Of a stretch of DNA of 64,000 bases, positions 16,357 through 25,035 are shown piece after piece. Origin of the DNA: Leifsonia sp. SCN 70-46 (GTDB lineage Bacteria; Actinomycetota; Actinomycetes; Actinomycetales; Microbacteriaceae). Position numbers and translations under genes: made by a program. A model generated the notes under the pieces. The model did not search any database. It saw only the letters and a program-made list of their open reading frames with translations, and was not told the DNA's origin. The number at the start of each line of letters is the position of its first letter. The stretch's first letter is position 1. The stretch is taken from NCBI GenBank assembly GCA_001725325.1, contig MEFY01000001.1:248001-312000 (forward strand), in the 5' to 3' direction.

Positions 16357-17562
16357 ATGGATTGGCAGACTTCCGAGGACACGGTCCCCTCGGCCTTCAT
16401 CACGGAGGCCAACGCCCGCACCGTGCTCGGCAAGCCGCCGGCCACGGGCGCGTGGCGCGAAGGCGACCCCGTGGGCAACCGCCGGTTCGCCTCCCTCGGC
16501 CCCCTGACGCTCGAGCGGGGCGGGGAGCTGCCATCGGTCCGAGTCGCCTACGAGACCGTGGGCACGCTCAACGCCGACCGCTCGAACGCCGTGCTCGTCG
16601 TGCACGCCCTCACGGGCGACAGCCACGTCGTGGGGGCGCCCGGCCCCGGGCATCCCACGGGCGGCTGGTGGAACGGCCTCGTCGGCCCCGGCCTCGCCAT
16701 CGACACCGACCGCTGGTTCGTGGTCGCCCCCAACATGCTCGGCGGATGCCAGGGCACCACCGGCCCCGCATCGCACGCGCCCGACGGCGCCGAGTGGGGC
16801 CCGCGGTTCCCGTTCGTGACGATCCGCGACCAGGTCGAGGTGCAGCGCGCCCTCACCGACCACCTCGGCATCGACAGGTGGGCGGCCGTCATCGGCGGCT
16901 CGATGGGCGGCATGCAGTCGCTCGAGTGGGCGGTGAGCCACCCCGGCCGGCTCGAGCGCGTCGCCGTGCTCGCGGCACCGGCCTTCTCGAACGCCGACGC
17001 GATAGCGCTCAACTTCCTGCAGGGCGAGGCCGTGCACCTCGACCCCGCGTTCGCGGACGGCCACTACTACGAGGCGGCCGACGGCGAGGGCCCCTACCGC
17101 GGCCTCGCGCTCGCGCGGCGCATGGCGCTGCACAGCTACCGCTCCCCCACCGAGCTCAACGACCGGTTCGAGCGCAGCTGGCAGAGCGGCCTGACGCCGC
17201 TCGGCGGCGGGGGCCGCTACGCGGTCGAGAGCTACCTCGACTACCACGGCAACAAGTTCACGCGCCGGTTCGACGCCAACAGCTACCTCACGCTCGTGAG
17301 CGCCATGAGCTCGCACGACGTGGGCCGCGGGCGCGGCGGCACGGCGGCCGCCCTCGCGGGCGCGACGCCGAGGGCGCTCGTGCTCGCCATCGACAGCGAC
17401 AGGCTCTACCCCGTCTCCGAGCAGGAGCACATCGCCGCCCACCTGCCGAACAACATCGACGGGTCGGTGCCGCACATCATCTCGTCGCCGTTCGGCCACG
17501 ACGGCTTCCTCATCGAGGACGCCCTCGTGGGGCCGCAGATCGAGCGCCTGCTGAACAGCTGA
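16357..17562 (+). CDS. metX: Homoserine O-acetyltransferase
   Basis: A 401-residue alpha/beta-hydrolase-fold acyltransferase. The nucleophile Ser182 sits in GGSMGGMQ, the acid is in AIDSDRLYP and the histidine in FGHDGF, the usual triad order. It transfers acetyl from acetyl-CoA to homoserine, the first committed step to methionine. The product feeds MetY, encoded just upstream. The ATG is 26 bp after the terminator; no clear Shine-Dalgarno site is visible, so a very short leader is possible. Confidence 0.92.
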   Translation: MDWQTSEDTVPSAFITEANARTVLGKPPATGAWREGDPVGNRRFASLGPLTLERGGELPSVRVAYETVGTLNADRSNAVLVVHALTGDSHVVGAPGPGHPTGGWWNGLVGPGLAIDTDRWFVVAPNMLGGCQGTTGPASHAPDGAEWGPRFPFVTIRDQVEVQRALTDHLGIDRWAAVIGGSMGGMQSLEWAVSHPGRLERVAVLAAPAFSNADAIALNFLQGEAVHLDPAFADGHYYEAADGEGPYRGLALARRMALHSYRSPTELNDRFERSWQSGLTPLGGGGRYAVESYLDYHGNKFTRRFDANSYLTLVSAMSSHDVGRGRGGTAAALAGATPRALVLAIDSDRLYPVSEQEHIAAHLPNNIDGSVPHIISSPFGHDGFLIEDALVGPQIERLLNS

Positions 17563-17588
17563 GCAAAGCTCCGCTAGGCTGTCCCGTC

Positions 17589-18233
17589 ATGGACGGGACG
17601 GCGGCGGTGCGGGTAGCGATCCTCGACGCCCAGCCGCTCGTCGCCGAGGCGCTCGCAAGCCTCGTCGCGCGCTCCGGCATCGAGGTCGTGGCCGTCGTCG
17701 CGACGTGGGAGGCGCTGCTCGGGCATCCTGCGATGCCCGCCGACGTCGTCGTGCTCGACCTGCACCTGCCCGACGGCCTGCTCGTCTCGACGCGCGTGGG
17801 CGAGCTCGCCGCGCTCGGCTGCGGCACCGTCGCGCTCAGCAGGCGCACGGATGCGATGTCCGTCGCGACCGCGATGCGCGCGGGGGCCCGAGCCTTCGTG
17901 GCCACCGCCGACTCCGCCGACGACCTCGTGGCGGCGATCCGCACGGCCGCGGCCGGCGGAGAGCACCTCGCCGCGCACCGGGCCGCCGCGGCACGCGGGG
18001 CGCGCACGGTCGACGACGCGGGTCTGGGTCGGCGCGAGGAGCGCGCCCTCGTGCTCTACTCCTCGGGCCGGTCGCTGCGCGAGGTCGCCGCGCAGATGGA
18101 CACCACCGAGGAGACCGTGAAGTCGTACATCAAGCGCGCGCGGCGCAAGTTCCGCGCGCTCGGGGTCGACCTCGGCACGCGCGACAGCCTGCGGCGCCAC
18201 GCCGCTGAGCAGGGCTGGACCGCAGGGACCTGA
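17589..18233 (+). CDS. LuxR/NarL-type response regulator with atypical receiver
   Basis: A 214-residue protein with an N-terminal receiver domain and a LuxR helix-turn-helix (EVAAQMDTTEETVKSYIKRA). The phosphoacceptor Asp57 (VVLDLHLPDG) is kept, but the usual acidic pair is reduced to Asp13-Ala14 and the conserved Lys is replaced by Thr106. This suggests weak or phosphorylation-independent control. It resembles the second regulator at 20867-21538 in the DNA-binding half, so the two probably arose by duplication and may bind related sites. A TAGGCT box ends 8 nt before the ATG. Confidence 0.85.
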   Translation: MDGTAAVRVAILDAQPLVAEALASLVARSGIEVVAVVATWEALLGHPAMPADVVVLDLHLPDGLLVSTRVGELAALGCGTVALSRRTDAMSVATAMRAGARAFVATADSADDLVAAIRTAAAGGEHLAAHRAAAARGARTVDDAGLGRREERALVLYSSGRSLREVAAQMDTTEETVKSYIKRARRKFRALGVDLGTRDSLRRHAAEQGWTAGT

Positions 18234-18244
18234 GGCCGGCGGGT

Positions 18245-18277
18245 GTCGGGAGCCGCGTTTCCCCTGCGGCTCCCGAC
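18245..18277 (+). terminator. Hairpin terminator after first response regulator
   Basis: A perfect 12-bp stem, GTCGGGAGCCGC (18245-18256) with GCGGCTCCCGAC (18266-18277), and a 9-nt loop. It separates the first regulator from the kinase operon. The remaining bases to 18431 hold the kinase promoter region and a small GGCAC-GCT-GTGCC palindrome at 18406-18418. Confidence 0.8.
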
Positions 18278-18431
18278 CGTCCCCTGTGATGCCGGGTTCA
18301 TCGTGCGGCCGTGACACGTCACGTACGCCCCTCTGTGCTACCGAGACTATCTCGGCGAATCGCGGAACTGTGCGCAATACTGCGGTGCGGCACCCCCACT
18401 TATGGGGCACGCTGTGCCACCATGTCCCCCG

Positions 18432-19595
18432 ATGGATCTCATAGCCAAGGAGCGCGACAGGCTGCTCCAACGCACCGCCCGCGTCTACGGCCTGAGCTTC
18501 ACCGTGGTCTCGCTCCTGTGCCTGGCCATCCCGGGAGCCGTCGACATGGCGAGCTTCTTCGTGTGCCTGCCGCTCTACCTCGTCATCGCGTTCTGCCAGT
18601 ACCGCATCGGCTCGAGCCGCTCGATGCTGTGGGCGGTGCCCATCGTCGTCGCGGGGCTCGCCATCGTGGGCATCGTGACGCTGCTCGCGCCCGAGGGCAC
18701 GGGCGAGGCGGGCATCTCGGCGATCGCCCAGCTCACCGCCGCATCGATGGCGTCCGTCGCCATCGTGCTGACCACCGAGCTGCTGCGCCGCGTCTTCCTC
18801 GGCGTCTCGTTCGCGCTCACGCTCGGCCTCACGGTCTTCCTCACGCTCCCCTTCCAGGCCCCGGGCCGCACCGTCGCGCTCCTCGTGCTCGGCTGGGTGC
18901 TCGCGACGATCATCGGCTTCTGGATCAGCGCGGGCGTGCCGCAGGCCGCCCGCCGCATCGCGAGCATCGGCCGCGCCCACCGGGCCGAGCGTCAGGCGAG
19001 CGAGACCGAGGCGCAGCGCCGCCAGGGCGCGCGCCTGCTGCACGACACCGTGCTCGCGACCCTCACCCTCCTCGCCCACTCGGGCGTGGGCGTGGCCCCC
19101 GAGGCCATGAAGCAGCAGGCGGCCGACGACGCGCGCCTCCTGCGCCAGCTGCGGCTGGGGGCGACGCCGACCCCGCAGTCGTCCGGGGTCTACAACCTCG
19201 AGAGCAACGACGAGACCGTGCTCGGCACGACCCTCGAGTCGGTCAAGCAGCGCTTCGGCCGCATGGGCCTCGAGGTGAGCTGGCACGGCACGGGCCAGGT
19301 GCTCCTGCCGAGCGACGTGCTCGACGCCTTCCTGCTCGCGCTCGCGGAATGCCTCGAGAACGTGCGCCGCCACTCCGGTGTCACCGAGGCGCACGTGACG
19401 ATCACCGAGGACGAGACCATGGTGCGCGCCATGGTCACCGACTCGGGCGTGGGCTTCACCCTCGACGACGTCGACTCGGCCCGCCTCGGGTTCAAGGAGT
19501 CGGTGGTCGCACGCCTCAAGGAGGTCGGCGGCAAGGCCCGGCTGTTCTCCGCTCCCGGTTCGGGCACGACGGTCGTGCTGGAGGTGCCGCGATGA
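18432..19595 (+). CDS. Sensor histidine kinase, NarL-system type
   Basis: A 387-residue membrane kinase. About six hydrophobic segments fill residues 20-170, without a large external sensor domain. The dimerisation motif LLHDT places the phospho-accepting His at 204. The ATPase part shows an N box (ENVRRHSG), a G box DSGVGF and a terminal GSGTTVVLEVP. Start at 18432 (MDLIAKERD) is favoured over the in-frame ATG at 18402, whose extra residues (PPCPP) look non-coding. It overlaps the next gene by 4 nt (ATGA) and probably phosphorylates the regulator at 20867. Confidence 0.88.
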   Translation: MDLIAKERDRLLQRTARVYGLSFTVVSLLCLAIPGAVDMASFFVCLPLYLVIAFCQYRIGSSRSMLWAVPIVVAGLAIVGIVTLLAPEGTGEAGISAIAQLTAASMASVAIVLTTELLRRVFLGVSFALTLGLTVFLTLPFQAPGRTVALLVLGWVLATIIGFWISAGVPQAARRIASIGRAHRAERQASETEAQRRQGARLLHDTVLATLTLLAHSGVGVAPEAMKQQAADDARLLRQLRLGATPTPQSSGVYNLESNDETVLGTTLESVKQRFGRMGLEVSWHGTGQVLLPSDVLDAFLLALAECLENVRRHSGVTEAHVTITEDETMVRAMVTDSGVGFTLDDVDSARLGFKESVVARLKEVGGKARLFSAPGSGTTVVLEVPR

Positions 19596-20845
19596 CCTAC
19601 GCACCGCCCGAGGAGAACACCCTCGGCGTCATCCTCGGCCGCGGAAAGCGCCGTGAGGCGGATGCGACGCGCCGCGTCATCCGCGCGGCGACCCCGCACC
19701 GCTCGAGCCTCGGCACGGGCTTCATCGGCATCGGCGCCGCCATCGTGTGCGGGCTCCGCGCCATCTACGGCCTCGCCTGGTTCGCGGGACAGGTCGCCGC
19801 GGGCGGCGTCTACACGCCGCTGTGGGCGGCGGCCGCCGCATGGGGCGTGCTCATCGCCGTGGTCGTCACGACGTTCGTCGTGTCGCGCGTGCTCGGGCAT
19901 CTGCCGAACTGGCTCTTCGCCGTGTTCCTCGTGGGCCTCGCTGCGGCGGTCGCCCTCGACCTCTACTCCATCTGGCCGCTGCATGACATCGGCCGCCACG
20001 CGACCGCCGCGGTCACGGCCGGCATGGCGCTCATCGTGGTGCTCACGCTGCGGCGCACGCGCGACATCCTCATCTCGGTGAGCGTGCTCGGCGCGGCGCT
20101 CCTCGCCGCCATGATCCTCAACACGCCGTTCGACCCGGACTACTTCGCGCCCCAGCTCACGACGCTCGCGTTCGCGGTGCTCCCCGCGGTCGTCGGCGTC
20201 GTCGTGATCGGCGGGTTCCGCCGCCTCGTGCAGGTCGAGCTCGACCGCGTGCTCGTGCAGAGCACCGTCTCGGCGCCGCGCTTCGCGGTCGGCATGATGG
20301 CGTCGGAGGAGCTCGCACGCCTCGACCTCGCCGCCGAGGAGCTGCTCGACAGCGTCGCGCAGGGCAAGGTCACTCTTCCGCTCGACCCCAAGACCGCGTC
20401 GGTCGCCGCGTCGCTCGCCACCGAGCTGCGCCTGCACCTCATCGAGGGCCGTCGCGAGACGTGGCTGTACCACGCCATCACGGAGTCCGACCACCTCGGC
20501 AAGGCCGTGACCCTCAACGACAAGTCGAGCCTCGCGGGCCTCCTCGACCCGCAGCAGCGCGACGGGCTGCTCTCGACGGCGTGGCTGCTCGTGAGCGACG
20601 GCGTCAAGAACCAGAGCCGCACCGTGCAGATCACGGTGGGCCCCGCCACCGACTCCCTCGAGACGCGCGAGGGCCGCAAGATCACCGTGCCCATCGTCAT
20701 CGAGACCACCGGTGTCGCACGTAATCGCGTCGACCCGGCCACGTGGGACGCCATCCGCAAGGTCGGCCAGTACAGTGACTCCACCCAGAACTCCAGCCTC
20801 CGCGTCGACATCGCGTGCCTCGTCGACAACCCTGCAGACCAATAG
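19592..20845 (+). CDS. Membrane protein of unknown function in a two-component operon
   Basis: A 417-residue protein with about five or six hydrophobic segments between residues 45 and 215, then a soluble C-terminal half of about 200 residues. That half has a helical stretch (LDLAAEELLDSVAQG, ELRLHLIEGRRETWL) placed like a kinase dimerisation region, but I see no His-Asp phospho-site, N box or G box. It could be a degenerate kinase-like partner that modulates the kinase, which is inference. It is coupled to the kinase gene by ATGA and followed by the regulator after 21 nt. Confidence 0.75.
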   Translation: MTYAPPEENTLGVILGRGKRREADATRRVIRAATPHRSSLGTGFIGIGAAIVCGLRAIYGLAWFAGQVAAGGVYTPLWAAAAAWGVLIAVVVTTFVVSRVLGHLPNWLFAVFLVGLAAAVALDLYSIWPLHDIGRHATAAVTAGMALIVVLTLRRTRDILISVSVLGAALLAAMILNTPFDPDYFAPQLTTLAFAVLPAVVGVVVIGGFRRLVQVELDRVLVQSTVSAPRFAVGMMASEELARLDLAAEELLDSVAQGKVTLPLDPKTASVAASLATELRLHLIEGRRETWLYHAITESDHLGKAVTLNDKSSLAGLLDPQQRDGLLSTAWLLVSDGVKNQSRTVQITVGPATDSLETREGRKITVPIVIETTGVARNRVDPATWDAIRKVGQYSDSTQNSSLRVDIACLVDNPADQ

Positions 20846-20866
20846 CCCAAGAAGAAGGAACACACA

Positions 20867-21538
20867 GTGACCGACTCGACTGACCGCATCCGCGTCGCCC
20901 TCGTCGACGACCACCGGATGCTCCTCGGTGCCCTCACCGAGTGGATCGGCAACGCCGCGGACGACATCGCCATGGTCGCCGCGGTGCCCACGTGGCCAGA
21001 GCTCATCACGCACCCGGAGTTCCCCGTCGACGTCGTGCTGCTCGACCTCGACCTCAAGGACAACATCCCGGTCTCGCTCAAGATCAACACCCTCAAGACC
21101 ACGGGCGTCAAGGTCGTGCTCATGAGCACGTACTCCGAGCCCAACGTGGTGCGCGAGGCCCTCGCGGCGGGCGCCCTCGGCTACCTCGTCAAGAGCGAGG
21201 ATGCGGGCATGATCGTCGAGGCGATCCGCGCGGCGTCGAAGGGCGAGTCGTTCATCTCGGCCGAGCTCGACCTCGCCCTCAACGCGGGAGAGATCGGCGG
21301 CTCCCCCAAGCTCTCCGCCCAGGAGCGCCGCGTCATGGCCCTGTACGGCGGCGGCGAGCCCGTCAAGGCCGTCGCGTTCCAGCTCAGCATCTCCGAGGAG
21401 ACCGCCAAGAGCTACCTCAAGCGCATCCGCGAGAAGTACCGCGTGGCGGGCTTCGACGTGGGCACGAAGGTCGCGCTACGCAAGCGTGCGATCGAGGACG
21501 GCATCCTCGTCGAGAGCGACCTTCCCCGCAGCTTCTAG
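20867..21538 (+). CDS. LuxR/NarL-type response regulator
   Basis: A 223-residue regulator. The receiver has all expected residues: Asp14-Asp15, phosphoacceptor Asp60 in VVLLDLDL, Ser87 and Lys109. The C-terminal LuxR domain contains AVAFQLSISEETAKSYLKRIREKY. It starts at GTG after AAGAAGGAA and is the last gene of the kinase operon, so it is the probable cognate regulator. Its DNA-binding half is close to that of the atypical regulator at 17589-18233. The 3' end overlaps a convergent MFS gene by 63 bp. Confidence 0.9.
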   Translation: MTDSTDRIRVALVDDHRMLLGALTEWIGNAADDIAMVAAVPTWPELITHPEFPVDVVLLDLDLKDNIPVSLKINTLKTTGVKVVLMSTYSEPNVVREALAAGALGYLVKSEDAGMIVEAIRAASKGESFISAELDLALNAGEIGGSPKLSAQERRVMALYGGGEPVKAVAFQLSISEETAKSYLKRIREKYRVAGFDVGTKVALRKRAIEDGILVESDLPRSF

Positions 21539-22744
21539 CGCGTCACGGCGCCGGGTGCGGCGCTCGAGAGCCACGCTCACGAGCGCCAGCCCGACACCGG
21601 GGATGCACAGCAGCAGGCCCACCCACGTGGGCGAGAGGTAGCCGAGCCCGGCCGCGATGGTGAGTCCGCCGAGGTACGCGCCCAGGCTGTTGCCGATGTT
21701 GAGGGCCGAGTGGTTGATCGCCGCGGCGAGCGACTGGGCGTCGCCCGCGACATCCATGAGCCTCGTCTGGATCGCCGGCGAGAGGGCCGAGGCCGCCCCG
21801 CCCACGAGGAAGCTGAACACGAAGAGGCCGACGGGCGTGTGCGCGGTGAGGGCGAAGCCCGCGAGCGACACCGCGAAGAGGCCGAAGCACACGAAGAGGG
21901 TCTTCATGACGTGGTGGTCGGCGGCGCGCCCGCCCGCGAGGTTGCCGATCGTCATGCCGATGCCGACGCCCGCGAGCACCCACGGCAGCATGACAGGGTC
22001 GAGCTGCGTGACGTTCGCCGCGACGGGCGCGATGTAGGTGTAGACCGCGAAGAACCCGCCGAAGCCGAGCGAGCCCAGCAGCAGCGTGAGCCAGATCTGC
22101 GGGCGGCGGAACACCGTCAGCTCGCGGCGCATGGTCGCGGCGGGGTCGCCCTGCTGCAGGGGCACGAGGAGCGCGACGGCGACGAACGTCGCCGCGAAGA
22201 CCGCGGCCACGGCGAGGTAGGCGACGCGCCAGCCCGCCTGCTGCCCGAGGAACGTGATGGCCGGCACGCCCACGACGTTGGCGATCGTGAGGCCCGCGAG
22301 CACGAACGCGACGCCGCGGCCCCGTTTGCCGGGGCCCATGAGCGAGGCCGCGACGAGCGCGGCGATGCCGAAGTAGGCGCCGTGCGGGAGGGCGGCGACG
22401 AAGCGCGCCACGAGCACGAGCCCGAAGGTCGGCAGGAGGGCGGAGGCGACGGTGCCGAGCACGAACACTCCCACGCACGCGAGCAGGAGCTGCTTGCGGG
22501 GGAAGCGCGCGGCGAGCGCCGCGATCGTCGGGGCGCCCACGACGACGCCCAGCGCGTACGCGGAGACGAGCCATCCCGCCTGCGCGTTCGCCTTCTCGTG
22601 CGAGACCGCCCACACCCCGGGCAGGAGGTCGGCGGCCAGGTTGGGCAGCAGGCCCATGGCGACGAACTCGGTGAGGCCGATGCCGAAGCCGCCGAGGGCG
22701 AGGGCGAGGATGGCCAGGCGCAGTCGCGCGGGTGACAGGGACAA
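21476..22744 (-). CDS. MFS transporter, AraJ-like (DHA1)
   Basis: A 422-residue 12-helix MFS protein in the AraJ/sugar-efflux branch, with LGGFGIGLTEFVAMGLLP in the first helix and VVVGAPTIAALAARFPRK in loop 2-3. Substrates of the branch include sugars, purines and drugs. The start is uncertain: TTG at 22744 (MSLSPARLRL) gives the standard N-terminus, and no better in-frame start lies outside the upstream gene. A TAGACT box lies about 45 nt upstream of it. The C-terminal 20 residues overlap the end of the convergent response regulator gene. Confidence 0.82.
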   Translation of the reverse strand: MSLSPARLRLAILALALGGFGIGLTEFVAMGLLPNLAADLLPGVWAVSHEKANAQAGWLVSAYALGVVVGAPTIAALAARFPRKQLLLACVGVFVLGTVASALLPTFGLVLVARFVAALPHGAYFGIAALVAASLMGPGKRGRGVAFVLAGLTIANVVGVPAITFLGQQAGWRVAYLAVAAVFAATFVAVALLVPLQQGDPAATMRRELTVFRRPQIWLTLLLGSLGFGGFFAVYTYIAPVAANVTQLDPVMLPWVLAGVGIGMTIGNLAGGRAADHHVMKTLFVCFGLFAVSLAGFALTAHTPVGLFVFSFLVGGAASALSPAIQTRLMDVAGDAQSLAAAINHSALNIGNSLGAYLGGLTIAAGLGYLSPTWVGLLLCIPGVGLALVSVALERRTRRRDALEAAGKVALDEDAVLDRTLA

Positions 22745-22802
22745 GGGGTGCCGATCGTGGTGGGCGGACGGGACGTGCTCACCGTCGAGCCGAGACCCCA
22801 GT

Positions 22803-24098
22803 CTACGACCGGTCGACCTGTTCCGGGCGGTCGTGGAACGGCCACACCGACGGCAGCCAGTCGGTGTCGTCGTGCTCGTCGACACCGGGCTGCCCGGGCG
22901 CGACGACGACCGCGACGACCGCCCAGCCGAGAAGCACGAACTCGAGGAGGTTCCGCAGCGTGAGCACGAGCACCATGGCCGGGTTGAGGTACAGCAGCTC
23001 GAGGTAGAGGTAGGGGTACACGACCTGGGTGAGCCCGGCGATCACGAGCGCGAGCACCGCGGGCACCCGGAACGACCGCCCGTGACCGGCGGCGCTCGTC
23101 GCGAGGCCGAGCACGACGGGCACGGCGAGCCAGCCGATGAACTGCGGCGACCCCACCTTGTTGAGGGCGATGAGCGCGGTGACGAGTGCGAGCGCGAGCG
23201 GGGGGAAGAGGTCGCCCGCCGACGCCCCCGCGCGCTGCGCCCGGACGCCGAGGGCGGCGATCGCGAGCACGGCGATGCCCAGCACGGGCGTCATGAGGGC
23301 GCCCGCGAGCTCGATGCCCGGCCCCTCGACCTGGTAGGTCAGGATCTGCGTGTCGTAGTACACGCGCGTGTGCGGCTCGCCGACGACGCCGAGCCACAGC
23401 CACGGGGTCGCAAGCGGCGACTCGACCTGCACCCCCCGGCCCGTTTGCTGCGTGATGAAGCTGAACACGTTGAGGCCGCTCCCGAACGTGAGCGCGAACG
23501 CGATGATGAAGCCCGACACGACGAGCACGGCGGCGAGGATCCTGCCGCGGTCGCGCAGCGCGATGAGCGCAGCACCGATGAGCGCCGCCGGCCACACCTT
23601 GACCCAGGTGGCGATGGCGAGGATGACCGCGGCCGCCCGCGGCCGCGTCGCGATGAGGGTCACGCCCACGAGCGCGAGCGGGACCGTGACCGAGTCGATG
23701 CGCCCGAGCGCGATCGGTCCGAGCACGACGAGGAACGCCACCCACCACCACGCGACGCCCACGCGCTCGCGCGAGCGGCCCCATCCCGTGATGAAGCCGA
23801 AGGCCACGGCGTCGAGCACCATGATCATCGTGAGCCACGTCGCGCCGTACTGGTCGGGGCCGAACACCGTCGCGATGAGCATGGGCACGAGCGCCACGAC
23901 GGGGTAGACCCACACGCTGTCGATGCCGACCCAGAAGCCCGCGGTCATGGCCTGGTCCATCCAGAACTTGTAGACGATCGTCACGTCGCCGAGCGGCAGG
24001 CCCGGGGAGTAGAGGTTGAGCAGGCCGAGCCACAGGTGCGCGAGGATGAACGCGGCCCACACGGCCGCCGGGCTGCGCACGACGGCACGGAGATTCAC
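22803..24098 (-). CDS. Glycosyltransferase 87 (DUF2029) family membrane protein
   Basis: A 431-residue membrane protein with ten or more hydrophobic helices. Features of the GT87 family of polyprenyl-phosphomannose-dependent mannosyltransferases include an early YSPGLPLGDV loop and the conserved GRIDS segment. Mycobacterial members build lipid-linked mannans of the envelope, so a role in cell-surface mannosylation is likely but unproven. GTG at 24098 lies 6 nt after TACGCT on the minus strand, which supports this start over the in-frame GTG at 24104. Confidence 0.8.
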   Translation of the reverse strand: MNLRAVVRSPAAVWAAFILAHLWLGLLNLYSPGLPLGDVTIVYKFWMDQAMTAGFWVGIDSVWVYPVVALVPMLIATVFGPDQYGATWLTMIMVLDAVAFGFITGWGRSRERVGVAWWWVAFLVVLGPIALGRIDSVTVPLALVGVTLIATRPRAAAVILAIATWVKVWPAALIGAALIALRDRGRILAAVLVVSGFIIAFALTFGSGLNVFSFITQQTGRGVQVESPLATPWLWLGVVGEPHTRVYYDTQILTYQVEGPGIELAGALMTPVLGIAVLAIAALGVRAQRAGASAGDLFPPLALALVTALIALNKVGSPQFIGWLAVPVVLGLATSAAGHGRSFRVPAVLALVIAGLTQVVYPYLYLELLYLNPAMVLVLTLRNLLEFVLLGWAVVAVVVAPGQPGVDEHDDTDWLPSVWPFHDRPEQVDRS

Positions 24099-24170
24099 CC
24101 GCACAGCGTAGCCCGGTAACAATTCGTGACGGTTTCGCCTCGCGCGGGCGGCGTGCGGGAAGATTGCTGC

Positions 24171-25022
24171 ATGACCCACAGCATCCTTTCCCGCGCCCTC
24201 GCCGTGGCCGGCGCCGCCGCGATCGCCGTCTCCCTCGCCGCCTGCTCCCCGTCGACGCCCACGGGCGACGAGACCGCCGCCTCGAGCGGCTACGTCACCG
24301 AGGGCAAGCTCACCATCGGCACCGGTGAGCCCGCCTACTACCCCTGGGTGATCGACGACGCCCCCGAGTCGGGCGAGGGCTTCGAGGCCGCAGTCGCCTA
24401 CGCCGTGGCCGAGCAGCTCGGCTTCGCCAAGGAGGACGTCGTCTGGGTGCGCTCGACCTTCGACCAGGCCATCGCGCCCGGGCCCAAGGACTTCGACTTC
24501 AACCTGCAGCAGTTCTCGATCACCGACGAGCGCAAGCAGAGCGTCGACTTCAGCTCGCCGTACTACGAGACCACGCAGGTCGTCATCACGACCGCGACGT
24601 CGAAGGCCGCGAGCGCCACGTCGATCGCCGACCTCCAGGGCCTGCTCATCGGCGCCCAGACCGGCACGACGAGCTTCACCGCCATCGAGCAGGTCATCAA
24701 GCCGACCGCGGGCGCGCAGGTGTTCAACACCAACGACGACGCCAAGCTCGCCCTCGAGAGCGGCACCGTCGACGCGATCGTCGTCGACCTGCCCACGGCG
24801 TTCTACCTCACGGGCGTGGAGCTCACGGGCGGCCTCATCGTCGGCCAGCTCCCGCAGGCCGAGGGCACGACGGGCGACCAGTTCGGCCTCGTCCTGCCCA
24901 AGGACAGCCCCCTGACCGCGAAGGTCTCGGCCGCCGTCGACGCGCTGCGCGACAGCGGCAAGCTCCAGGAGATCGCCGACCAGTGGCTCGCGGACGCGGG
25001 CTCGGCGCCCCTCCTGAAGTAG
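24171..25022 (+). CDS. Amino acid ABC transporter substrate-binding lipoprotein
   Basis: A 283-residue family 3 binding protein. The signal ends in the lipobox SLAAC with Cys25 as anchor, and the core follows the pattern GKLTIGTGEPAYYPW and DFDFNLQQFSITDERKQSVD. Family members bind polar amino acids outside the membrane; the ligand is not readable here. ATG at 24171 begins the signal peptide, and an upstream ATG at 24126 would only add 15 non-signal residues. The permease follows after 13 nt. Confidence 0.9.
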   Translation: MTHSILSRALAVAGAAAIAVSLAACSPSTPTGDETAASSGYVTEGKLTIGTGEPAYYPWVIDDAPESGEGFEAAVAYAVAEQLGFAKEDVVWVRSTFDQAIAPGPKDFDFNLQQFSITDERKQSVDFSSPYYETTQVVITTATSKAASATSIADLQGLLIGAQTGTTSFTAIEQVIKPTAGAQVFNTNDDAKLALESGTVDAIVVDLPTAFYLTGVELTGGLIVGQLPQAEGTTGDQFGLVLPKDSPLTAKVSAAVDALRDSGKLQEIADQWLADAGSAPLLK

Positions 25023-25035
25023 TACCGTTTTCAAG

